From contig CASFNW010000004.1 in NCBI GenBank assembly GCA_949296245.1, positions 1 to 64,000 of the forward strand: a DNA stretch of 64,000 nucleotides. Reading direction: 5' to 3'. The position numbers and the translations under genes were made by a program. The notes under the pieces are model-generated. The model did not search any database and was not told the origin of the DNA. It saw only the letters and a list, made by a program, of their open reading frames with translations. Positions 16,401 through 24,189 of the stretch are shown here, piece by piece (position 1 is the stretch's first letter; each line of letters opens with the position of its first letter). The DNA is from an uncultured bacterium (lineage in GTDB: Bacteria > Cyanobacteriota > Vampirovibrionia > Gastranaerophilales > Gastranaerophilaceae).

Positions 16401-18149
16401 TTATCCAAGGATTTTTTGTATATCTTCAACAATAAGTTCTTTTTTCAATCGATATCTGTTATACAATTCATCAAGAGAAACTCTGTCCGTGAATTCCTTT
16501 TTAGAACCGTAGTTAAGAACTTTCATATCAGAATCGCCGTAGAATCTTGTGATTTTTTCGCCGAAACCGCCGTCAATTTCACCGTTTTCCAGTGTAATTA
16601 CAAGACTATGATTATCTTTTAAACTTTCAAGAACTTCTTCATCAACACCTGTAAGATAACAAGGATTGATTAAAGTTGCATCAATACCGCATTTTGAAAG
16701 TTCTTCTCTAACATTCTGTCCGAGAGAGAAAAAGTCTCCTGCGGCTATTACGGCAATTTTTTCACCTTTATTTATGACCTTAAATTTATTAAGTATTGAA
16801 TAATCAGTTGTATCATTCATACCGGTTGAAACAAGCGGTGCTGCAGGAACCCTGATAAATACCGGATGTTCTGTCTGATTATATGACCATTCCAGCATTG
16901 CAAGATATTCCTCTTTGTTTGTCGGAGCAAGATATACAATATTAGGTATATTGCTGATTAAAGGAATATCAAAAGTACAAAGATGTGTCATATCGGCATT
17001 GGAGATTCCGCCCCAGTAAATAAGAACAGTAGCAGGAGAATTATTAAGAGCCAAATCCTGTGACATCTGGTCATAAGTTCTTTGGACAAAAGAGCTCATA
17101 AGCGCAAGCACCGGTTTTGCTCCGTTTCTTGCCAGCCCTGACGCATAGGCTATTGCATGTTCTTCTGCTATACCCACATCAGTGTAATTAGAGCCCATTT
17201 TAGCTCTAAAATCAGAGTTAAATTCAAAAACACCCGGAGTGGCTGCTGTTATTGCAACAACAGGCTCGTTTTGCTGTTTTTTTGCAAGCAGAAAATCTTT
17301 TGTTATCGAATTATATGATTCCTGTTCTGCCGTTTCTTCTTTTGATTCGAGGAATCCCGGCAGCTGCCAGTGATAAGTTTCCTTATCTTCTTCTGCGGGT
17401 TTGTATCCTTTGCCTTTTAGTGTATGAATATGAACAACAACCGGATGATTTATGTTTTTAACTTTTTCAAAAGTTTGAATAAGATTTTTTATATTGTTGC
17501 CTTCTTCTACATAGAAATACTCAAAGCCGATTGCTTTAAATACGTTGTTCTGTGCAGTTCCGTTAGTTTCTCTCAATTCTTTAAGGTTTTTGTATAAACC
17601 GCCTTGATTTGGAGCAATAGACATTTCATTGTCGTTTACAATGATTATCATGTTGCTGTTTAATTCTGCTGCATTGTTAAAACCTTCATAAGCTTCGCCG
17701 CCGCTTAAAGAGCCATCGCCAATCAAAGCAATTACATTGTAATTTTCACTTTTTATGTCTCTTGCTTTTGCCATGCCCGTTGCCAGACTGACTGAAGTGG
17801 ATGTGTGACCTATTACAAAGTGGTCATGTTCACTTTCTGCAGGATTTGAATATCCGGAAATTTTTGAATAATAAGACGGGTCTAAGAATCCCTGTTTTCT
17901 TCCCGTAAGCATTTTGTGTGGATATACCTGATGTGATACATCAAAGACAAATTTATCTTTTGGTGAGTCAAAAACATAGTGAAGGGCTATTGTTGCTTCT
18001 ACTATGCCTAAATCCGGCCCTAAATGCCCGCCTATAGTATTTACCCTTTTTATTATGCCGTCTCTTATTTCCTGAGCAAGTGTTTCCATCTCATGCTCTG
18101 AGAGCTTTTTTAGATCCTGAGGGGAATTAATTCTATCCAGAATTTGCAT
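16401..18149 (-). CDS. dxs: 1-deoxy-D-xylulose-5-phosphate synthase or close DXS-like transketolase
   Basis: 582 residues, shorter than typical DXS (~620). Thiamine-diphosphate-binding part: GDGSLSGGEAYEGFNNAA (GDG...N motif) and NDNEMSIAPNQGG. The pyrimidine-binding domain begins at ~290 (YTDVGIAEEHAIAYASGLAR, with the conserved EEHA), and the transketolase C domain at ~430. It condenses pyruvate with glyceraldehyde 3-phosphate to feed isoprenoid, thiamine and pyridoxal synthesis. Residues near the N-terminus read DVSHQVYPHKMLTGRK, where classical DXS has DVGHQAYPHKILTGR. Together with the short length this matches a divergent DXS-like subgroup found in gut bacteria, so true DXS activity is not assured. 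Good Shine-Dalgarno (aaggag) before the ATG. No other MEP-pathway gene nearby. Confidence 0.82.
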   Translation of the reverse strand: MQILDRINSPQDLKKLSEHEMETLAQEIRDGIIKRVNTIGGHLGPDLGIVEATIALHYVFDSPKDKFVFDVSHQVYPHKMLTGRKQGFLDPSYYSKISGYSNPAESEHDHFVIGHTSTSVSLATGMAKARDIKSENYNVIALIGDGSLSGGEAYEGFNNAAELNSNMIIIVNDNEMSIAPNQGGLYKNLKELRETNGTAQNNVFKAIGFEYFYVEEGNNIKNLIQTFEKVKNINHPVVVHIHTLKGKGYKPAEEDKETYHWQLPGFLESKEETAEQESYNSITKDFLLAKKQQNEPVVAITAATPGVFEFNSDFRAKMGSNYTDVGIAEEHAIAYASGLARNGAKPVLALMSSFVQRTYDQMSQDLALNNSPATVLIYWGGISNADMTHLCTFDIPLISNIPNIVYLAPTNKEEYLAMLEWSYNQTEHPVFIRVPAAPLVSTGMNDTTDYSILNKFKVINKGEKIAVIAAGDFFSLGQNVREELSKCGIDATLINPCYLTGVDEEVLESLKDNHSLVITLENGEIDGGFGEKITRFYGDSDMKVLNYGSKKEFTDRVSLDELYNRYRLKKELIVEDIQKILG

Positions 18150-18346
18150 ATTTTCTCCTTTTTATTTTGTGTTATTGTCGGTTAGTTTTTCTTAATTTTA
18201 AATTACACCTTGGAGTGCACTCTCAGTCAAGAGGTTATATGTTTTTGTTTGTTAAAATTTCTTTACCTTGTATATTTATAAAGCAAAAATAAGCTTTTTT
18301 CTGTTTTCAATAAGTGTAATTTAGACATATTAAGGTATAAGTGTGT

Positions 18347-21301
18347 ATGAAAATATCTCCGGTTCACAGTTATTTCAATATTATTCAACATCAAAAGCGT
18401 GATAATTCCCAAAACATTACAAATACAAACAATTACAATTATGATAACAAACAGTTTGAATTAAGAGCAAAATTTAACGATTATATACTTTCGTTCGGCG
18501 CAAGAGTCGACAAGGGGCTCGAACGTTTTTATGACGTGAATAAAGACAGAATGCCGCACACTGTAAGAAAATATGTAGAATCATTACCGGACAAAAGGAC
18601 ATTATCACCGCAGGAAGCACAGAAAAAGGCATTTGAAGATTTACACTTAGCAGATAGTATAGAAGACATAAAAGAATTGTTTCCGGAGGAAATACTCTTT
18701 CAGGAACTTAAAAATCTGGAAGATACAAAAGCCTCAAGAGGTATATTACAGGCAGCAAAAGAAGATGCAGAACTTTTAGCACTGTCTGATATGGGTGTTT
18801 TAAAAGACAAAACAAATCTAACAGTATATCTTGTAAAAAAGATATTCTTGGAAGCAAAAACAATTGAAGAGATAAATAAAGATTTGGAAAACGATTTAGA
18901 ACCTGATTTTAAAGCGGACTTCAAATTCAAAAATCCTGATTCGCCCTATATTTATCCCTCTACCCTGAAGGCTCTTGGTATTAAGATGCCCGCTTTTGAA
19001 TATCAGCAGTCATTGAGATACACAAGAGACGGATATTCAGATATGGTGGGTGATACAATTTCCAAAGCTCAGATTGAGTTTTGGAATTCACTAACTAATG
19101 AAGAAAGAACCTCACGTGCAAAAAAATCCGTTGAAAATTTTGAAAATTGGTGGAATTCTCACACAAGAAATGAAAAATTAGACCTTATTGCTGCGCAGGA
19201 TAATATTCTTGAGATGTTAAAAGATTATAAAAAATCGAATCGTGCAACAAAAAAACAACAAATTCCAGAAAATACAGAACAAACATCTGATGAAATACAA
19301 AAAAATAAACCAAATAACCGTGTAAAAATCGGCTCCACAGTACTCAGCCAGGATGAGTTATTTAAAATATGGGCTTCTAAAAACTTACAAATATTTGAAG
19401 CAACGCTTTCAGAAGCTGACAAAGATACATTGCATCTAAAAAGAATGAGCAGACTTGCCCAAAGATGGCAGCAAATGACTCCGGAAGAGAAAACCGATTA
19501 CATTTCAAAAATGAAATCCGGTGCGGAGCCTGCCCGCTATGCGATGATTGATGCCTGGAATCAAAATATTGAACTGCTAAAAGATTTGTCTTTATTTTTG
19601 AAAGAAAACCAGATTTACAAACCTGTTGATTTACTCTATTCCACACAGGAATTCAGCCGGTTTCAGTCAAAAGTTATGAACGAATTCTGGGAAACACATG
19701 CTGGTTATGCAACTATGCTTGGCTATAAAATACGGGAATCAAATCAAAAAGTTGAGACAGCAATACAAAGAGGTACTTTTGAAGAACTCAAAAGACAGAT
19801 AATACGAGATAAAAAACAGAGAATAAAAGAGCTCGCACAATTTAAATCTAATATGGTGTCTGAAAATACAGATATTACAGAAAAAAACGAACCGCTATAC
19901 AAAAAAGAATTTAAAGCAGCTTATGATTCCCATGTATACGGCAGATTAAAATCAATTCCGAAAAATTTCTATAATGACATGTACTCTAAAGTTCTGGAAA
20001 TGCTTCCAGAAGAAGCAATAATAGCCTGGACAAAGAGCTTAAGAGGACAATATTTGGATGAAAAGGAAAAAGTATTAATAGCAAAATTCATTGCGCAAGA
20101 ATCATCTGAAATTGCCAGATACAATAGAGCTTTAGAAGCTGCTATGGCTGACTCTATATATGAATTAACAAAAAATCCCGATGCATATAGGCTGTCAAAT
20201 TCTGATGTAAAGACTGTTATGTATCACTTTGAACGGGGAGAAGATGCGTCTATAGTTTCTCATAAGACAGGAGAAAGATTTGATTTTCACATAATTAATA
20301 ATAAAAAAATTAATCCTCTGAGAATAAATAATTTGTATGAAAACTATAAAAAAGATTTAACAAAAGATGAAATTAACAATATTATGCATCAATATTTTCA
20401 TCTGAATCCCCAAAATACATATAATGCAGGTACAATAAATGATTCATCCGAAATTCAAAAAGAGCTTTTTGATTATATCCAGTCATACGGAAAATCCGCA
20501 TTAATTCTTTTTTCTGGCAAAAGCGCATATCCCATCTCGGTAAAAGCAAAATTTAATGAAAAATTTCTTGCGAATATGCCTTTTGAACTAAAAAAACACA
20601 TAACTCCTGAGTTAAAGACAAAAGATGATATAGAACTGGACCAAAAACTGAAATATGTCGCATTTATGTTTGTAAAAAGATTTGATTTTCTTCCCGCAGA
20701 CTTTATGGATATATATGCCAAAGAAATGGCTTTACAATTTAAAGGCACACATGCTGATGATGTAACTCTGGATAGTTTTATCAAAAGTTGCTGCTCCAAA
20801 AGGAAAGATATAAAAGCAATTGCGAGATTAGCTATAATGCCCAAAACAAACATCAAGTTTGAATCAAGATTGAAATATCTTGCAATGGAAGAGGCAATGG
20901 CAGATGTTCTGTATGATTCTACAGGGAATGAAGAAGTTTACTCTCTGGAGATTGAAAATCTTGCTGACAATATAGAACTTTTTAATCTTACAAAAAAATT
21001 CCCGACAGAAGAAAGAACATACACACCCACCGGACAGGATAAAGAAATTTCCATTTCTGCACATAAAAAAATCAATCTATATAAGATAAAACAGCTCTAT
21101 AATGAATATTTGGAAGAAATAAAAGAATGGCTTTCAGAAGCTGACGGAGATTATAAAAATCTGAATTATGAGGATTTATTGTATATTCTTAACCCCGAAG
21201 AGAACAATCTCCAAAGGGATTTGAATGTTGCAAAACGAATGGCAAAATACGGTTTTAAAATAGACAAATTTACAATATATCCCAACAATACCGAAAATTA
21301 A
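18347..21301 (+). CDS. Large unknown helical protein with internal duplications
   Basis: 984 residues from the ATG at 18347 (aagg 11 bases upstream; an in-frame GTG at 18341 is also possible). I do not recognise a family. It has no signal peptide or membrane span and is charged and almost entirely helical. An N-terminal disordered Asn-rich stretch (15-40) is followed by LSFGARVDKGLERFYDVN. A block starting EAAMADSIYELTKNPDAYRL (~597) recurs as EEAMADVLYDSTGNEEVYSL (~848); each copy continues into KKIN..I..LY..Y and an LNP motif. Shorter repeats of the type W-x2-L/M-T-x-E-E-K/R occur at ~245 and ~380. It is single-gene and flanked by accessory genes. It could be a scaffold or an effector; nothing shows which. 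Confidence 0.85.
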   Translation: MKISPVHSYFNIIQHQKRDNSQNITNTNNYNYDNKQFELRAKFNDYILSFGARVDKGLERFYDVNKDRMPHTVRKYVESLPDKRTLSPQEAQKKAFEDLHLADSIEDIKELFPEEILFQELKNLEDTKASRGILQAAKEDAELLALSDMGVLKDKTNLTVYLVKKIFLEAKTIEEINKDLENDLEPDFKADFKFKNPDSPYIYPSTLKALGIKMPAFEYQQSLRYTRDGYSDMVGDTISKAQIEFWNSLTNEERTSRAKKSVENFENWWNSHTRNEKLDLIAAQDNILEMLKDYKKSNRATKKQQIPENTEQTSDEIQKNKPNNRVKIGSTVLSQDELFKIWASKNLQIFEATLSEADKDTLHLKRMSRLAQRWQQMTPEEKTDYISKMKSGAEPARYAMIDAWNQNIELLKDLSLFLKENQIYKPVDLLYSTQEFSRFQSKVMNEFWETHAGYATMLGYKIRESNQKVETAIQRGTFEELKRQIIRDKKQRIKELAQFKSNMVSENTDITEKNEPLYKKEFKAAYDSHVYGRLKSIPKNFYNDMYSKVLEMLPEEAIIAWTKSLRGQYLDEKEKVLIAKFIAQESSEIARYNRALEAAMADSIYELTKNPDAYRLSNSDVKTVMYHFERGEDASIVSHKTGERFDFHIINNKKINPLRINNLYENYKKDLTKDEINNIMHQYFHLNPQNTYNAGTINDSSEIQKELFDYIQSYGKSALILFSGKSAYPISVKAKFNEKFLANMPFELKKHITPELKTKDDIELDQKLKYVAFMFVKRFDFLPADFMDIYAKEMALQFKGTHADDVTLDSFIKSCCSKRKDIKAIARLAIMPKTNIKFESRLKYLAMEEAMADVLYDSTGNEEVYSLEIENLADNIELFNLTKKFPTEERTYTPTGQDKEISISAHKKINLYKIKQLYNEYLEEIKEWLSEADGDYKNLNYEDLLYILNPEENNLQRDLNVAKRMAKYGFKIDKFTIYPNNTEN

Positions 21302-21307
21302 TAAAAA

Positions 21308-21333
21308 GCCCTGTGCCGTTGCAGCATCAGGGC
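21308..21333 (+). terminator. Hairpin after the large unknown gene
   Basis: gccctg pairs with cagggc, with an inner tgc/gca step and one bulge. It starts 6 bp past the stop codon, but the T-run after it is poor, so termination may be weak or the hairpin may only stabilise the 3' end. Confidence 0.4.
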
Positions 21334-21459
21334 CTAAGTAGTATATTACTCAAGTTTTGTCTCTCGAAGTATATAATACAATAACAATATTTTATTTATA
21401 TGACTCTTGAGGGTTATTTTATCAAGGATTTTGGGTGTTATTATCGTTATGGATTAAGA

Positions 21460-21465
21460 TATAAT
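21460..21465 (+). promoter_or_regulatory. -10 box next to the histidine kinase start
   Basis: Perfect TATAAT ending 7 bases before the ATG at 21473, with only ataattaaaaat-like sequence and no ribosome-binding site between. The predicted transcript starts at or next to the A of the ATG. Confidence 0.45.
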
Positions 21466-21472
21466 TAAAAAT

Positions 21473-23062
21473 ATGTTTAAATTTGCAAAATACTTTTTTA
21501 TAGTCTTTTTGATAACGGCTATTTTGCCGCTTATTTTGATGTTTGCGTGGAATAACTCACAAATGGAGCATTTCCACAGTATTATGATGAAAAACGGGCT
21601 CAACAATGTATACAATAAAATGGCACACACGATAAAAAATAATTTGAAAGCCCAGGAAGGTGATGTCCTGAAAAAAATGTACTTTATGGACAGAGATAAT
21701 TATGGTATTGAAAAAATCAAAAGTATATTAAAGGATTACAATGTTGAGATTACAAAAAATACTGACGAAGAATCAAATTCCCCGTATTCTTATTACGAAA
21801 TGAAAAATAATAATCTCTATATGGTTACGATATTGCCATACAGAGGCGACGGCAGTTTAAAAATTTCTCAAAAAGTTGACTTCCCGCAGCTTCATCCGTC
21901 AGGACCGTTCAAGGTTAAAGTTTATTCGGCAAATACAGAAATTTATGAATACAATTCTCCTGAATATATAAATTTTTTAAAGAAAAAAGACTCTGATATT
22001 TTTCTTCGTTTGGCTGATAAATTTTTTAAACTTGCACCATCGGGTTCTTTCAGCAAAATTATTGAAATAAAAAATAATAAAAACACAGTAATTGCAAAGG
22101 TTATACTATCTGTAGAAGCACGACCTTTTAAAGGTAAGATTGACAATATTCTTACGGGTTTGATTATTTTGATAGTCGGTATAATTTCCAGTTTTGTAAT
22201 AGGTTTGATAATTAAAAGATTCTTTATTGTACCGATTATGGCATTATCATCCGCATCTTCACAGATTAAAAAAGGCAATTTTGGCTGCAGACTCAAGGCG
22301 GATTCAAAAATTGAATTGATTAGAAGTTTGTATAACAGCTTTAATGATATGGCTCAAAATCTTGATACAAAAGAAAAACTGAGAGAAAGTTTTATCTCAA
22401 ACCTTACACATGATTTGAGAACCCCTCTTGTATCACAATCTCAATCACTTGAATTTATTTCACAGAAATTTAAAGAAATCGGGCTGGAAAATGAATATGA
22501 ACTTGCGGAAAGTCTTGCCAAAAACAATGAGCACCTTTTAAAAATGGTAAATCTTATTCTGGAATCATACAGTTTTGATTCTTCTAAATTAAAACTAAAA
22601 AAAGAACCCGTAGATTTGTACGGACTTATAGAGGACTGTGCGGAAAAATTAAGACCGCTTTTAACGGATAAAAAGATTGAATTTATAAATAATATCTATA
22701 AAGGCGGGACAAAAATTGATGCAGATTTGTTCCAGCTGACAAGAGTGTTTATAAACCTTTTTTCAAATTCAATAGAAAACACATGCGAAGGAAATTGTAT
22801 TAAAGTAGGTGCTCATTTTGAAGACAAAGAAGTCTTTATTACAATAGAAGATAACGGAAACGGTATTGCTCCCGAAGATTTAAAAGTCATTTTTGACAAG
22901 TATTATTCTGGAAAAAGTTTGGAAAGAAAATTGGGGTCCGGATTCGGCCTGAGTGTCTGCAAAAATATTATTGCTATGCATGGCGGTGAAATCAATGTAG
23001 AAAGCGAGCTGAATAAATATACAAAGTTTACAATAAAACTGCCTTTTGAATCTAAAATATGA
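21473..23062 (+). CDS. Membrane sensor histidine kinase
   Basis: 529 residues. Two membrane spans (~7-26 and ~222-246) enclose a ~195-residue extracytoplasmic sensor region. Then HAMP (~247-300, with PIMALSSASSQIKKGNFG) and HisKA with FISNLTHDLRTPLVSQSQSL (phospho-acceptor H313). The ATPase domain has an N box FINLFSNSIENTCEGNC, G1 IEDNGNGIAPEDL and G2 GSGFGLSVCKNI. It would autophosphorylate in response to an external signal and pass phosphate to the response regulator encoded 11 bp downstream. The sensor domain is not of a type I recognise, so the signal is unknown. Its promoter suggests a leaderless message. Confidence 0.95.
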   Translation: MFKFAKYFFIVFLITAILPLILMFAWNNSQMEHFHSIMMKNGLNNVYNKMAHTIKNNLKAQEGDVLKKMYFMDRDNYGIEKIKSILKDYNVEITKNTDEESNSPYSYYEMKNNNLYMVTILPYRGDGSLKISQKVDFPQLHPSGPFKVKVYSANTEIYEYNSPEYINFLKKKDSDIFLRLADKFFKLAPSGSFSKIIEIKNNKNTVIAKVILSVEARPFKGKIDNILTGLIILIVGIISSFVIGLIIKRFFIVPIMALSSASSQIKKGNFGCRLKADSKIELIRSLYNSFNDMAQNLDTKEKLRESFISNLTHDLRTPLVSQSQSLEFISQKFKEIGLENEYELAESLAKNNEHLLKMVNLILESYSFDSSKLKLKKEPVDLYGLIEDCAEKLRPLLTDKKIEFINNIYKGGTKIDADLFQLTRVFINLFSNSIENTCEGNCIKVGAHFEDKEVFITIEDNGNGIAPEDLKVIFDKYYSGKSLERKLGSGFGLSVCKNIIAMHGGEINVESELNKYTKFTIKLPFESKI

Positions 23063-23073
23063 GGATTTAATTT

Positions 23074-23724
23074 ATGAAAATTCTTCTTGTTGAAGATTAT
23101 CAACACACAAGAAAAACAACAGCATACGGATTAAAATCAAATATAAAAGATGCTGAAATTTTTGAATCTGATAACGGACTTGCTGCCGTTAATTTTGTCA
23201 AAAGCGGGAATATTCCGGATATAATTCTTATGGATATATCCATGCCTGTTATGAACGGTATAGACGCAGCAAGAGAAATAAAATCGATTGCTCCTGAAAC
23301 AAAGATAATTATGCTAACCTCTTTTAGTGAAGAAAAGCAGGTCATCGCATCTTTCAGCTCCGGCGCAAATGCCTACTGCCTGAAAAATATTAAGCCTCAG
23401 GAACTTGTAAATGTAATAAATTCAGTACTAACCGGTGCAATGTGGATAGATCCGGCTATTGCTCAATATATACTGCAAATGTTTCAATCTGATATAATTA
23501 AAGATACAATAAAATCACAAACAAACAATGATTTTGACCTTACTGCCAGAGAAAAAGATATACTAAAACTTGTTGCGTCAGGCAAATCCAACAAAGAAAT
23601 AGCGGATGAACTTGTGCTTTCTATTCATACGGTTAAAAATCATTTAAAGAATATTCTTCAAAAATTATGTGTAGAAGACAGAACACAGGCTGCGATTCTA
23701 GCTATTAAAGAAAATCTTGTCTAA
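23074..23724 (+). CDS. NarL/LuxR-family response regulator, partner of the upstream kinase
   Basis: 216 residues. Receiver domain (1-120) with the acidic pair at E7-D8, the phospho-acceptor D54 in ILMDISMPVMNG, and conserved T/K near 82 and 104. The LuxR-type HTH (~150-212) reads LTAREKDILKLVASGKSNKE then HTVKNHLKNILQKL. It lies 11 bp after the kinase gene and is surely co-transcribed. Phosphorylation should drive dimerisation and DNA binding; the targets are unknown. A Shine-Dalgarno site (gagga) sits before the ATG. Confidence 0.95.
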   Translation: MKILLVEDYQHTRKTTAYGLKSNIKDAEIFESDNGLAAVNFVKSGNIPDIILMDISMPVMNGIDAAREIKSIAPETKIIMLTSFSEEKQVIASFSSGANAYCLKNIKPQELVNVINSVLTGAMWIDPAIAQYILQMFQSDIIKDTIKSQTNNDFDLTAREKDILKLVASGKSNKEIADELVLSIHTVKNHLKNILQKLCVEDRTQAAILAIKENLV

Positions 23725-23822
23725 AACAGGAAATGTTGTTCTTAATTTAGCCCTGCGGGGTCATCAAATTCAAATATATCCTGTCTATAATAAAAATGTT
23801 GGAAGACCGAACCAAGCAAAAG

Positions 23823-23854
23823 CTGTGGTTTATATACACACTTTGTAACCACAG
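23823..23854. other. Long-loop hairpin, ctgtggtt/aaccacag
   Basis: Eight-bp inverted repeat (23823-23830 with 23847-23854) immediately before the terminator hairpin. It may be part of the same 3' structure. Confidence 0.35.
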
Positions 23855-23859
23855 AAAGA

Positions 23860-23895
23860 AAGGCTGTTTATCCCTGAAACAGCCTTTTATTTTTT
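23860..23895 (+). terminator. Terminator of the two-component operon
   Basis: 10-bp perfect stem (23860-23869 with 23877-23886), loop of 7, then ttatttttt. It lies ~135 bp past the response regulator stop. Confidence 0.8.
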
Positions 23896-23910
23896 ATCTA
23901 ATCTAGTGTC

Positions 23911-23942
23911 GCAGGTGCCGGCTGCGGTCAGCCGGCACCTGC
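23911..23942. repeat. GC-rich perfect 14-bp palindrome (REP-like)
   Basis: gcaggtgccggctg pairs without mismatch with the complementary arm at 23929-23942, loop cggt. In an AT-rich genome a 28-nt stem with ~80% G+C stands out. It lies at the left edge of a dispersed intergenic repeat. Confidence 0.7.
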
Positions 23943-24140
23943 TCACCTTTGACTTCTTTTGCCTGAATCTTTGATTCAGTGCAAAATGTCTTCACGAACA
24001 GTGAACAAATGACACTCACCTACAACTTAACTTCGTTAAGTTTCGGAGACAGGCTCACTACTGCTCACTTCGTTGCGCGTGTTCGCTTTGTCAAAAAATT
24101 TGCTCTTCCCATCCATTTTGACTTGACATTTAGTCAACTC
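23943..24140 (+). repeat. Dispersed intergenic repeat, copy A
   Basis: Non-coding segment sharing tttgattcagtgcaaaatgt and the following ~26 bases (23969-24014) with copy B on the opposite strand at 31244-31290, with about 3 differences in 46. A neighbouring motif, ttgacatttagtcaa (24123-24137), also recurs in copy B. The spacing differs, so these are decayed or mosaic copies. An open frame runs through it but has neither ribosome site nor recognisable product. 23725-24189 holds no gene. Confidence 0.65.
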
Positions 24141-24189
24141 AAAACGGAGTCCTTCTTATCGCAAAATTTTCTCGGACAATTTATTTGTT

